A stretch of DNA of 64,000 nt, from the NCBI GenBank assembly GCA_963771295.1, contig CAVYTB010000013.1, positions 868,001 through 932,000 on the forward strand. The letters are read 5' to 3'. Positions 1 to 6,935 of this stretch are shown one piece after another. Source of the stretch: Acidiferrum sp963771295. GTDB lineage: Bacteria; Acidobacteriota; Terriglobia; Acidiferrales; UBA7541. The notes under the pieces are model-generated. The model had not been told where the DNA came from. It saw nothing but the letters and a program-made list of their open reading frames with translations, and ran no database searches. The position numbers were made by a program, and so were the translations under genes. Every line of letters begins with the position of its first letter. Within the stretch, counting starts at the first letter, position 1.

Positions 1-710
1 TGGTGGCGAACCCAGGCCATGGGAAAGCTGAGACCTTGTTCGTCGCGGCCTTTCGGGACGAGGTCGAGAAAATTGTAGACGCCGAGCAAAATGTCCAAGC
101 CGCGGCCGAAAGTGGAATAGCTGTGGAAGATGTTGCCGGCGTCGTCGGTAGTGAACACGCTGGCGCCGGGAGCTTCTTCGGCAGGGAACTGCGTCTGCTC
201 ATAGTTGTAGTTCACTTTGCCGGCGGCCATTTCGTCCTTCGTGAAGGACACGTGATAGTCGCGATTGAAATCATTGTTGAACGATGACACCCACTTAAAT
301 TGCCAACCCAAGCGTTTTTTGAACGCTTCGATGTCGGCGATTGGGGCGTGCGAGACGGCCACAAGAGTGGTGCCGCGATTGGCCAGATGGGCGGTGAAGG
401 CATCGAACTGGTCGGCGATCATGGAGCAACTGGGGCAGCCTTCTTTCCATCCTGGGCCGAACATGAAGTGGTAGACGATAAGCTGGCCGCGTTTGTCGAA
501 GAGGTCGGCGAGCGTGACTTTTCCCGTTGGGCTGACGAAGGTGTAGTTCTTGTCGACTTTCTCCCAAGGCAGTTCGCGACGCTGGCGGCTTAGTTCGTCG
601 CGCATGCGCGTGAACTCCTTTTCCTTAGCGAGAAATTGCTTACGGGCCGCCAGCCACTCGGCCGGCGATACTACTTTGTGTTGCTGCAGTCCTACCTTGC
701 TACTGGCCAT
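1..710 (-). CDS. DUF899 thioredoxin-fold family protein (3' end cut by window edge)
   Basis: The minus-strand frame opens at ATG 710 and stays open to the window edge (236 codons seen). It reads MASSKVGLQQHKVVSPAEWL and continues with a thioredoxin-like central part: FGPGWKEGCPSC, then VAVSHAPIADIEAFKKRLGW and a tail with GRGLDILLGVYNFLDL. This matches the DUF899 family, predicted thioredoxin-fold proteins of unknown substrate. The single CPSC-type cysteine pair lies near residue 90. Its start overlaps the preceding small gene by 11 bases, so the two are probably translationally coupled. It is the last visible gene of the arsR-SRPBCC cassette. The family call is fairly sure; the function is not known. 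Confidence 0.85.
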   Translation of the reverse strand, partial: MASSKVGLQQHKVVSPAEWLAARKQFLAKEKEFTRMRDELSRQRRELPWEKVDKNYTFVSPTGKVTLADLFDKRGQLIVYHFMFGPGWKEGCPSCSMIADQFDAFTAHLANRGTTLVAVSHAPIADIEAFKKRLGWQFKWVSSFNNDFNRDYHVSFTKDEMAAGKVNYNYEQTQFPAEEAPGASVFTTDDAGNIFHSYSTFGRGLDILLGVYNFLDLVPKGRDEQGLSFPMAWVRH

Positions 711-867
711 GGCGATTCTCCTTTGCATTGTCGACTTTGTGTTGCGTGGGGACTTCGTTCGCGAGTTTCTTGCTGCGAAACTTTTTGGCGATCAGCACGG
801 CTAGACCGCCGGTCGCAGTGGTGCTGCCGGCAATTATTGCCGCAGTGGCGATGCAGACTGGACACAT
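700..867 (-). CDS. small CxxC membrane-anchored protein upstream of DUF899 gene
   Basis: A 55-residue ORF starts MCPVCIATAAIIAGSTTATG and ends in a polar tail (KKFRSKK onwards). It has an N-terminal CPVC pair followed by a glycine/alanine-rich hydrophobic stretch (about residues 5-26) that could be one membrane helix or a lipid-facing segment. A strong ribosome site, GAGAGGAGC, lies 6-8 bases before ATG 867. The gene overlaps the DUF899 start by 11 bases and follows the SRPBCC gene in the same direction. The CxxC next to a thioredoxin-fold neighbour suggests a redox or metal role, but this is inference only. Confidence is moderate because the protein is short. Confidence 0.6.
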   Translation of the reverse strand: MCPVCIATAAIIAGSTTATGGLAVLIAKKFRSKKLANEVPTQHKVDNAKENRHGQ

Positions 868-894
868 GCTGTGCTCCTCTCTTCAAATCCAAAT

Positions 895-918
895 GGCGGC
901 TTAAACCGCCTCTACCGC
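895..918. repeat. short palindromic repeat (class C)
   Basis: GGCGG-cttaaa-CCGCC stem-loop followed by TCTACC. It resembles the other short palindromes ending in CTACA-type tails at 26157, 56092 and elsewhere in this window. It lies between the SRPBCC stop and the small CxxC gene. Confidence 0.5.
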
Positions 919-927
919 GGCGGTGGT

Positions 928-1410
928 TCAGTGCGAGCGGCCCGCAGCGGCTGCCCCTGAGGCAGCGGCTTCGGCGCGTTTGCGGGCTTGGTCAAGGATG
1001 TAGGACCAACCGCCGACAACGTTTTTGCGGTGATCGTCCTGGATGAATCCAAACGCGGTGTGGCGGAAGACGATCAAAGTTTCGCCGTTGGATTCGCTGA
1101 GGCGATATTGCACATTCGAAATCATGGGATAGGACGCGAAGAGGGGACCGCAAATTTCCATCAACGTGGGGCGCTTGATGGCTTGCACGTGTCCCCAGAA
1201 GTGGCCGTTGTTGTCGCCGAGGTCGCGGAACCAACGCCCGCCGGGCCACGGTTCGATCGTCATGGGCATGGCCTGGCCTGAGGGCGTCTCGTTTTGCGGG
1301 CCCATCTGCGCGAGCAGGGCGTCGAAGGTGACCGCGAGCGGGGCGCGGACACGGACTTCCTTGGTGATGTTGAGCGTGAGATTTTCGAGGGTCTCTATTG
1401 CGTCGTTCAT
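928..1410 (-). CDS. SRPBCC / AHSA1-domain protein
   Basis: A 160-residue START/SRPBCC-fold protein. It begins MNDAIETLENLTLNITKEVR, with the typical 'V.APL...FDALL..MGP' opening, a WPGGRWFRDLGDNNGHFWG core and a helical C-terminus (VGGWSYILDQARKRAEAA). The family binds hydrophobic ligands, and AHSA1-like members are commonly encoded next to ArsR regulators. Its ATG overlaps the stop of the arsR gene by four bases (ATGA), so the pair is coupled. The alanine-rich last 12 residues look non-conserved. Ligand unknown. Confidence 0.85.
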   Translation of the reverse strand: MNDAIETLENLTLNITKEVRVRAPLAVTFDALLAQMGPQNETPSGQAMPMTIEPWPGGRWFRDLGDNNGHFWGHVQAIKRPTLMEICGPLFASYPMISNVQYRLSESNGETLIVFRHTAFGFIQDDHRKNVVGGWSYILDQARKRAEAAASGAAAAGRSH

Positions 1411-1766
1411 GACTTCTCCTTGATGTGAGATTGCGAAACGTCGAAAGCTTTGCGCTCGGCGCGTTCCTTGATGCGAAGCAACTGGTGATCCCAGAAACGT
1501 TCGAACTTGCTGGTCCAGTCGTGAAGGGGCTTGATGGCGTCGGCGTTGGTTTGGTACAGCATCTGGCGGCCATCACGGCGCACGCGAACCAGGCCAACCT
1601 CGCGGAGAACTCGGAGATGCTTCGAGACGGAAGGCTGCTCGAGGCCCAGGCTGGCTACGATGTCGCCTACGGGGCGCTCGTGGAGGGCGAGATAGGCGAG
1701 GATGTCGCGGCGGCGCGGTTCGGCGACGGCGTTGAAGGCGTCGGAGGTGGTGGAGGCACGTGGCAT
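1407..1766 (-). CDS. ArsR/SmtB-family winged-helix repressor
   Basis: A 119-residue regulator starting MPRASTTSDAFNAVAEPRRR, with the ArsR helix-turn-helix (VGDIVASLGLEQPSVSKHLR, about residues 34-53) and wing (VRVRRDGRQMLYQ). It lacks the classical CxC metal box, so it is probably not a metal sensor. It resembles the ArsR group paired with SRPBCC proteins. An in-frame start at 1802 exists, but a -35/-10 promoter occupies 1773-1802, so initiation must be downstream; ATG 1766 fits. The transcript start predicted from that promoter falls at or within a base or two of this ATG. It probably represses its own operon through the dyad at 1778-1799. Confidence 0.9.
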   Translation of the reverse strand: MPRASTTSDAFNAVAEPRRRDILAYLALHERPVGDIVASLGLEQPSVSKHLRVLREVGLVRVRRDGRQMLYQTNADAIKPLHDWTSKFERFWDHQLLRIKERAERKAFDVSQSHIKEKS

Positions 1767-1772
1767 GGGGGC

Positions 1773-1802
1773 AGAATACATACCCATATGGGAATATGTC
1801 AA
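1773..1802 (-). promoter_or_regulatory. promoter of the arsR-SRPBCC-DUF899 operon
   Basis: On the minus strand TTGACA (1797-1802) and TATTCT (1773-1778) are separated by 18 bases, a good housekeeping-sigma promoter. The predicted start point, 6-8 bases downstream, coincides with the ArsR ATG at 1766. This implies a leaderless or near-leaderless mRNA. Confidence 0.7.
1778..1799. promoter_or_regulatory. candidate ArsR operator
   Basis: Near-perfect dyad ACATACCCATATGGGAATATGT (one unpaired A; core CCCATATGGG is a perfect palindrome). It lies in the spacer between -35 and -10, where a bound ArsR dimer would block RNA polymerase. The position is seen directly; the identity of the binder is inferred. 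Confidence 0.65.
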
Positions 1803-1835
1803 GAGGAATTTTTTGGGTGGGGGCGACGGGGAAAG

Positions 1836-1865
1836 AGTTGAAAGTTAAAAGTTGAAAGTTGAAAG
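1836..1865. repeat. low-complexity GTTGAAAGTT repeat
   Basis: Tandem imperfect copies of AGTTGAAAGTTAAAAGTTG between divergent arsR and nadE. Similar runs based on AGTT/TAAGTT occur at 13897, 21704 and 23115. Confidence 0.45.
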
Positions 1866-1947
1866 ACAAACCGGAAGGCGAAACCTGACAGGGGTCGTGG
1901 TGATTTGCATTCCGGGGGCCGGATTCGTATTCTAAGTTGCTAGCAGA

Positions 1948-3588
1948 ATGAAAATAGCCCTCGCCCAATTCAATCCAACCGTCGGCGATTTTGAGGGGAA
2001 TGCGGCGCGCATCGTGAGCCTGGCTACGCAAGCCAAGGAACGCGGCGCGGACCTTGCCGTCTTTTCGGAACTTTGCATTTGCGGATACCTGCCACTGGAT
2101 CTTCTGGAACGTCCTGCGTTTATCGAGAGGAATCACGAAACGCTGAAGTGTATCGCGATGCAGATGCCGTTGCCGGCGATCGTGGGATATGCGGGGCGCG
2201 TGGAGCGCGACCGGGCAGGGAAGTCAATTGCGAATAAAGCGGCGCTGATTGACGAAAGGCGCGTGGTATTCGAGCAGAGCAAGATGCTGTTGCCGACTTA
2301 CGATGTATTCGACGAATCGCGGTATTTCCAGCCAGGCGAGCGGCAATATGTTTACGGGCTGGATCGCGAGCAATTGGGCATCACGATTTGCGAAGACGTG
2401 TGGAACGACAAAACGTTCTGGGCAAATCCGTTGTACGCGCGCGATCCGGTGACGGAGTTGGTGGCGCAGGGAACCAGCATTCTGCTGAACATATCGGCTT
2501 CGCCGTACACGATTGATAAGAGAACGCTGCGACTGCAGATGCTGAGGTCGCTGGCGAGGCACCACCGGCGGCCCATCGTCTACGTGAACCAGGTAGGAGG
2601 CGACGATTCGCTGATTTTCGATGGAGCGAGCATCGCGATAACGCCGGACGGCAGGATTGCCGCGCAGGCCAAAGCGTTTGAGGAAGACGTGGTGCTGTTC
2701 GACTCGGTGACCGGCGAAGGAGAAATTCACGAACAGCCCGAGGATGAGATTGCGTATGCATATCAGGCGCTGGTGACGGGCACGCGGGATTATGTGCGAA
2801 AGTGCCGGTTCTCCAAGGCGATCGTGGGGCTGAGCGGAGGCGTGGACTCGGCGGTAGTGGCGTCGATCGCAGTGGCGGCATTGGGTGCGGGGAATGTGCT
2901 GGGCGTGTCGATGCCGGGACCGTATTCGTCGGAGGGCAGTAAGACGGACGCGAAGGCGCTGGCACACAATTTAGGGATTGAGTTTCTGTCCGTGCCGATT
3001 TCCGCGGTGTTTAACGCTTACAGCAACGTGCTGACACCGTTGTTTGGCGATCGCAAACCCGACGCTACGGAAGAAAACATTCAAGCGCGCATCCGCGGGA
3101 ATTATTTGATGGCGCTCTCGAACAAATTTGGCTCGATGGTGTTGAGCACCGGAAACAAATCGGAAAACGCGGTGGGGTACTGCACGCTGTATGGCGACAT
3201 GGCGGGCGGGCTTGCGGTGATTTCCGACGTGCCGAAAATGATGGTGTACGAGTTGGCGGAATACATCAATCGCGAAAGGGAACTGATTCCCCAGTCGACG
3301 ATCACAAAACCACCGTCCGCGGAGTTGCGGCCGGATCAGAAGGATACAGATTCCCTGCCGCCGTATGAGGTGCTTGACAGCATTTTGAAGGCGTATATCG
3401 AAGAAGTGAAGGCGCCAGAACAGATTGCCACGGAGTTGGGGTACGACCGGAAGCTGGTGCGTGAGATTGCGATGCTGGTGGATCGGAATGAGTACAAACG
3501 GAAACAAGCGGCCCCTGGGTTGAAGATTACGTCGCGGGCTTTTGGATTTGGAAGGCCGTTTCCGATTGCGCAGAGGTTCATCCCGTAA
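1948..3588 (+). CDS. nadE: glutamine-hydrolysing NAD+ synthetase
   Basis: A 546-residue two-domain enzyme converting deamido-NAD+ to NAD+ with ATP and glutamine-derived ammonia. The N-terminal nitrilase-type amidase has a visible Glu-Lys-Cys triad: Glu41 in VFSELCICGY, the Lys in EQSKMLLPTY and the Cys in GITICEDVW. The C-terminal synthetase has the ATP-pyrophosphatase loop LSGGVDSAVV near residue 295 and the STGNKSE segment. Length is normal for the glutamine-dependent form. The ATG starts MKIALAQFNPTVGDF, the usual N-terminus of the family, although no strong ribosome site precedes it. It stands alone, divergent from arsR. Confidence 0.97.
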   Translation: MKIALAQFNPTVGDFEGNAARIVSLATQAKERGADLAVFSELCICGYLPLDLLERPAFIERNHETLKCIAMQMPLPAIVGYAGRVERDRAGKSIANKAALIDERRVVFEQSKMLLPTYDVFDESRYFQPGERQYVYGLDREQLGITICEDVWNDKTFWANPLYARDPVTELVAQGTSILLNISASPYTIDKRTLRLQMLRSLARHHRRPIVYVNQVGGDDSLIFDGASIAITPDGRIAAQAKAFEEDVVLFDSVTGEGEIHEQPEDEIAYAYQALVTGTRDYVRKCRFSKAIVGLSGGVDSAVVASIAVAALGAGNVLGVSMPGPYSSEGSKTDAKALAHNLGIEFLSVPISAVFNAYSNVLTPLFGDRKPDATEENIQARIRGNYLMALSNKFGSMVLSTGNKSENAVGYCTLYGDMAGGLAVISDVPKMMVYELAEYINRERELIPQSTITKPPSAELRPDQKDTDSLPPYEVLDSILKAYIEEVKAPEQIATELGYDRKLVREIAMLVDRNEYKRKQAAPGLKITSRAFGFGRPFPIAQRFIP

Positions 3589-3642
3589 GACATTCCCCAT
3601 ACAGGATACAGAGAGCACACAGATGAGGCGGAGGTTGTTAGC

Positions 3643-4533
3643 GTGACGAACAGGACAATTCGAAAGATTATCGCGATCGCCCTGGTGCTGGCGGCAGCTA
3701 AGGTGTGTGCGGCACAGCAGGCAGCGGCTGGGTCGTTGCCGCAGGCGCAGAAGAGCATTGAGACGTTCTTGCGGAGCTACTTCGCGCTGGGACCCGAAAT
3801 CAAGATTACTGTTGCCGCGCCGACGGAGCTTGGCAACTCGGGGATATTGGAATACCCCATCGAAGTGAAGACGCAGGAGAGCACGGAAAAGATCAAGATG
3901 TACATGACTAAGGATGGCCGGTACCTGATCCGTGGGGAGATCAACGACCTGTCGACCGATCCGTTGGCTGACACGGTGAAGAAGATTCAGACGGCCAACT
4001 CGCCGGTCCTGGGAAACCCCAACGCGCCGATCACACTGGTGGAGTATTCGGACTTTGAATGCCCAGTGTGCCGGAACCTGCACGACTCGCTGCGCGGGTT
4101 GCTGCCCAACTACCCACAGGTGAAAGTGATCTTCAAGGACTATCCGCTGGACACGATCCACCCCTGGGCACGGACGGCGGCGCTGGCGGGCAGGTGCGCG
4201 TACCAGCAGGAGCCCAAGGCGTTCTGGAAGATGTACGACGCGATTTACGACAACCAGGACGTGATCTCAGCTTCGAACGTGTATGACAAGGTGGTGGATT
4301 ACGCGGCTAAGGCTGGACTGAACCAGGAAGTCTTTAAAGCTTGCATGAGCGCGCCGGAGACGGCTGCGGCGATCGATGCCAGTATAGCCAACGGGAACCT
4401 GCTGGAGGTGCGCAGTACACCGACGGTGTTCGTGAATGGGCGACGGATTGTGGGCGCGGACGCACGAACGGTGCAGCAGTATTTGGATTATGAAGTGGCG
4501 CAGCTGAAGGCTGGAGCGGCCGAGAAGAAGTAG
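3643..4533 (+). CDS. exported DsbA-like thiol oxidoreductase
   Basis: A 296-residue protein with a signal peptide (MTNRTIRKIIAIALVLAAAK, cleavage near AQQ). A poorly conserved N-terminal domain follows (about residues 30-120), then a DsbA-type thioredoxin domain with active site CPVC near residues 140-143 and a cis-proline loop STPTVFVNGRRIVG. GTG 3643 is chosen because GGCGGAGG lies 9-16 bases upstream and no in-frame ATG fits. It probably oxidises or carries disulfides in periplasmic proteins. It follows nadE by 54 bases; co-transcription is possible but not needed for function. Confidence 0.88.
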   Translation: MTNRTIRKIIAIALVLAAAKVCAAQQAAAGSLPQAQKSIETFLRSYFALGPEIKITVAAPTELGNSGILEYPIEVKTQESTEKIKMYMTKDGRYLIRGEINDLSTDPLADTVKKIQTANSPVLGNPNAPITLVEYSDFECPVCRNLHDSLRGLLPNYPQVKVIFKDYPLDTIHPWARTAALAGRCAYQQEPKAFWKMYDAIYDNQDVISASNVYDKVVDYAAKAGLNQEVFKACMSAPETAAAIDASIANGNLLEVRSTPTVFVNGRRIVGADARTVQQYLDYEVAQLKAGAAEKK

Positions 4534-4933
4534 CAGGCGTCAATTCCCGGCTGCGAGCCGCGTAGCTTAGCTCCGCTGAATCGTCCGCAGCAAGCTGGCT
4601 GCAGGCAGGGAAGATCAATCCAAGACATGACAGGAGATTGACTAAGGGGCGGGAGGATTTAGACCGATTTTGTAGTTAACATAATATAACTTATCAGACG
4701 CAGGCTGTCAAGAAGATTCTTTGGGATAAGCTTCCTTTTCTGTGGATATCTGGGTTAAAGGCTCAGTTCCCTGATGAATCCCGGCTGGCGCGGGGGTGCG
4801 CCAGCCGGCGGACTGCAGCAACGGGCGGTGGGCTGGCTGAGGTGGTTTTGAGGTCGCGTGGCGAGACCGGGTGCGTCAGCAGCGGAACGCGAGTAATTCA
4901 CAACAGAGAACACGGAGAAACCCGACTCGCCGT
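4534..4933. other. gene-poor stretch after dsbA-like gene
   Basis: No supportable gene on either strand. It holds an AT-rich patch (about 4675-4700) that forms the -10 region of a strong minus-strand promoter, and GC-rich stem-forming sequence around 4780-4810 (GGCTGGCGCG...CGCCAGCC). Confidence 0.5.
4683..4711 (-). promoter_or_regulatory. orphan minus-strand promoter
   Basis: TTGACA (4706-4711), 17-base spacer, TATATT (4683-4688) on the minus strand: close to consensus. Downstream (towards 4534) there is no convincing ORF, and the dsbA-like gene converges on it. It may drive a small or antisense RNA, or be left over from a lost gene. Confidence 0.55.
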
Positions 4934-5260
4934 TTAGTGGGTTGAGATTTTTACGGCTACTGCGCCGGCGGCGGCGCCGATCGCTAGCCACTTGGTCGCG
5001 CGGAGTACGCGCTGGAGGACCGAGCCTCCACGGGCGACGCGCAAGGCGGCGTCGCGTTCCTTGGTCAGGAGCTGGGCCTTGGTTTGTTCGTCGTATAACG
5101 GCTTGAGGTCTTCGGCGGGAAGTTGGGCGGTGGGACTCGTGGGCAGGGAACTTCCCTTCCCGGCTGGGAGCGGTTCTAAAGTTACGGGTTTGGGTAGCGG
5201 CAGGACGGCCGGGAGCGCGCCTAAAACTTGGTCTGGTGTGTGGATGGCTGCCCTCTGAGA
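4934..5260 (-). pseudogene. remnant of a small membrane-anchored phage/mobile-type gene
   Basis: This minus frame is open between stops at 5261 and 4934. It reads as a coherent protein end: LPAEDLKPLYDEQTKAQLLT, KERDAALRVARGGS, then the hydrophobic helix WLAIGAAAGAVAVKI before the stop. That layout (charged coiled region, then C-terminal or late membrane segment) is seen in small lysis or tail-associated phage proteins, but I cannot assign a family. No ATG or GTG exists early in the frame and stops lie just upstream, so it looks 5'-truncated or frameshifted. It lies in the same direction as the other decayed genes up to 6741. Confidence 0.35.
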
Positions 5261-5685
5261 TTAAATTTTGTTGAGCAGGGAGTCGGGAGTTCCTCAGCCA
5301 CTTACATTTCGCGCTCGTCCATGAATGCGCGGAGCCCATTGTTCCTTCGCAGGATCGTGAGCATGAGGCGGTTTTTGGGTGCTTTCCGGAGGTTCGCCGC
5401 TGGCAATTTTATTTTCGGGAGTGCGCGCCGCCGCTTCTGCCCGCACCTCAGCCGCTTCAGCGCACGGTTTGCGGTCCGTGCTAACTGCGGCGGAGTTTGC
5501 AGCCAGCTCATCGGTGGTTCCGCTGCCGTCGTCAGACGCAGCCTGGTTCTCTGGCGATGGGTCCATCGCCGGCCTTGTTGGTGGGCACACTCCCCTGCGG
5601 TGTCGCGATCGAATTTTCACGCGCAGATTTCCAGACAACGTATCCATTGTCCGGAAAACTCTTATGCTTACTGAGTTGCTGGCAT
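5261..5685. other. no supportable gene; likely decayed coding sequence
   Basis: Both strands have open frames of up to about 200 codons with no recognisable domain, strong Arg/Pro/Ser bias and no ribosome site, typical of GC-rich non-coding frames. A minus frame just upstream (ending near 5294) is in phase with the remnant at 4934-5260 but is interrupted by two stops. The stretch is probably the eroded middle of a former mobile segment. Confidence 0.35.
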
Positions 5686-5910
5686 TTAGTTCCTCCGCAA
5701 TGAACGGACAAAATTCCACGGGGCGCGGTGCTCGACGAAGGAGACGGCCTGATCGACAGGTTCGGCGTAGACCAGGGCGCCGAGGGCAGCTCCGAAGATT
5801 GCGTCGCCGTGGCGGCGGCAGAAATGCGAACCCTTTTCCGCCTTGTGCACACATGGAATCCGCGCGGAACGGGTTCCGGCGATCGGATAGAATGTCTGGC
5901 ACGTCTTCAT
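5686..5910 (-). CDS. small Cys/His protein of accessory region
   Basis: A 74-residue ORF starting MKTCQTFYPIAGTRSARIPC, followed by VHKAEKGSHFCRRHGDAIFG. The pattern Cys...Cys-x9-Cys-x2-His (CVHKAEKGSHFCRRH) suggests a small zinc ribbon or knuckle, with a short hydrophobic stretch (GAALGALVYAEP) after it. Proteins with a 'C...FCxxH' opening are frequent in acidobacterial accessory regions; that is from memory and the family name is not known to me. An upstream ATG at 5943 is possible. It may be truncated, since the C-terminus (EHRAPWNFVRSLRRN) ends abruptly. Confidence 0.45.
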   Translation of the reverse strand: MKTCQTFYPIAGTRSARIPCVHKAEKGSHFCRRHGDAIFGAALGALVYAEPVDQAVSFVEHRAPWNFVRSLRRN

Positions 5911-5977
5911 GAGTGAGGTCTTACGCAATCGAGAGATCCTCATCCCTAAAGTGATGAGCTACAGGGGAATCGGAGTT

Positions 5978-5998
5978 GGCATAAAAGCCGGCGCTACA
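5978..5998. repeat. short palindromic repeat (class A, GGCATAAAAGCC type)
   Basis: GGCATAAAAGCCGGCGCTACA; stem GGC/GCC around ATAAAA with a GGCGCTACA tail. Relatives at 17806, 22513 and 62002. Confidence 0.55.
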
Positions 5999-6022
5999 TC
6001 GAAGAGGAAAGCAAGTTCCCTG

Positions 6023-6330
6023 CTACTGAACGACTACGCTAAAGCTCGCAGGCGTTCCCGGAGCCACCGTTGCAGTAGCAGTCGATGCGTTTGGGCTTGA
6101 CTCGGTGCCGTCGGCCATCTGCGCTGTGGCGGCAAAGGTATGCGCTCCAGCCTTCAGACTGATCAGCGCGCTCGTGCCAGCGATTCCCGTAATCGCCGAG
6201 TTCGCGCCGCTCGGCGCCGTGATAGAAAACAATTTCAGGGGTGTTGGCCGGGGCTCGCAGAAGCGCGCGCCACCCAGATGGCCATAATGGCCACTACAAA
6301 AATGATTCCGCCGGTTCGTGTCGTTTTCAT
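6023..6330 (-). pseudogene. exported protein gene with one-base frameshift
   Basis: From ATG 6330 the reading is MKTTRTGGIIFVVAIMAIWV, a textbook signal peptide (ending ARASAS), stopping after PGQHP. One base back, the frame continues to the stop at 6023 as LKLFSITAPSGANSAITG, then a Thr/Ala/Ser-rich beta-type sequence ending PASFSVVVQ. The ribosome site AGAGGA sits correctly for ATG 6330 but is too close to ATG 6334, which heads the second frame. The original gene therefore joined both frames, and a base is missing in the CCCC run near 6240. The domain resembles an Ig/fibronectin-like surface module. Decay or sequence error cannot be told apart here. Confidence 0.55.
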
Positions 6331-6361
6331 TCATTTCCTCTCTGCTCGCGCTGCGATCTGC

Positions 6362-6741
6362 TTAACAGCTCAGCTTGGCGGTTACCGCAACGTTGTTGGT
6401 TAGCGCGCTGAAATAGATGCGTGCGAATTTTGCTACGACATTGTTCAGTTCGATTCTGGCCACATTTGTGCCGGTGAGCGCGGTCACCGCGGAGCCTTCC
6501 GGCGAATAGCTTGCGTCCGTGTCGCTGTCGGCGGTCAAAGCTGGAAGCTGAACGCGCCGGGCGCCGCTGCAAAGGTCACCTCGGCGGAGAGCCTCTGGGC
6601 ATTAATGCGCAGGCCAGTGGTCAGCGCTACCTGGGCGCTTTTGTAGGGCAGCGCGGGTTGCGGATTCTCATTGTTGATGACTGTGGCCGTGTCGCCCTGG
6701 GCAGTGCTGATCGGCGGTACCACGTTCTGATAAGTCGGCAT
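6362..6741 (-). pseudogene. small structural-like protein gene with one-base frameshift
   Basis: ATG 6741 (ribosome site AGAGGAAC) gives MPTYQNVVPPISTAQGDTAT and so on to AAAPGAFSFQL, then TGA at about 6538. Re-reading one base continues as TADSDTDASYSPEGSAVTAL, TGTNVARIELNNVVAKFARI and YFSALTNNVAVTAKLSC to the stop at 6362. The composition (Asn/Thr/Val-rich, all-beta look) is continuous across the break and suits a phage decoration or tail-fibre-associated protein, but no family is recognised. The break is at CAGCTTTGACC. A one-base loss in the T run is the simplest explanation. Confidence 0.5.
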
Positions 6742-6852
6742 ACTCTGTTCCTCTCTTCAGGCACACGTGGGCGCATGCCTCAATTGCTGTTGTGTTGTTG
6801 TTGCTAGAACCGATCTCGGTTGACGAGCTGGATGCCGCTGGATGCTTGCCGG

Positions 6853-6884
6853 AAAATGAAAAGCCCCGGCAGGTTGCCAGGGCT
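6853..6884 (-). terminator. intrinsic terminator, minus strand
   Basis: On the minus strand AGCCCTGGCA-acc-TGCCGGGGCT (one mismatch or wobble) is followed by TTTTCATTTT. It lies only about 20 bases downstream of the start point predicted for the promoter at 6908-6935. Confidence 0.6.
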
Positions 6885-6907
6885 GGATACACTTTTCTAT
6901 GCCTCGC

Positions 6908-6935
6908 AGTGTACCACTTTATGAATTGTTGTCAA
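6908..6935 (-). promoter_or_regulatory. minus-strand promoter ahead of a terminator
   Basis: TTGACA (6930-6935), 16-base spacer, TACACT (6908-6913). The start point would be near 6901. Transcription meets the hairpin at 6853-6884, giving a transcript of about 45 bases unless the terminator is read through into the gene at 6741. Confidence 0.55.

Noticed and set aside
6530..6545. CTTTGAC at the break of the 6741 gene resembles the prfB +1 frameshift site (CTT TGA C).
   Set aside because: A +1 shift gives an Arg-rich non-protein-like reading. The coherent continuation needs -1 or a restored base, so prfB-type frameshifting is not supported.
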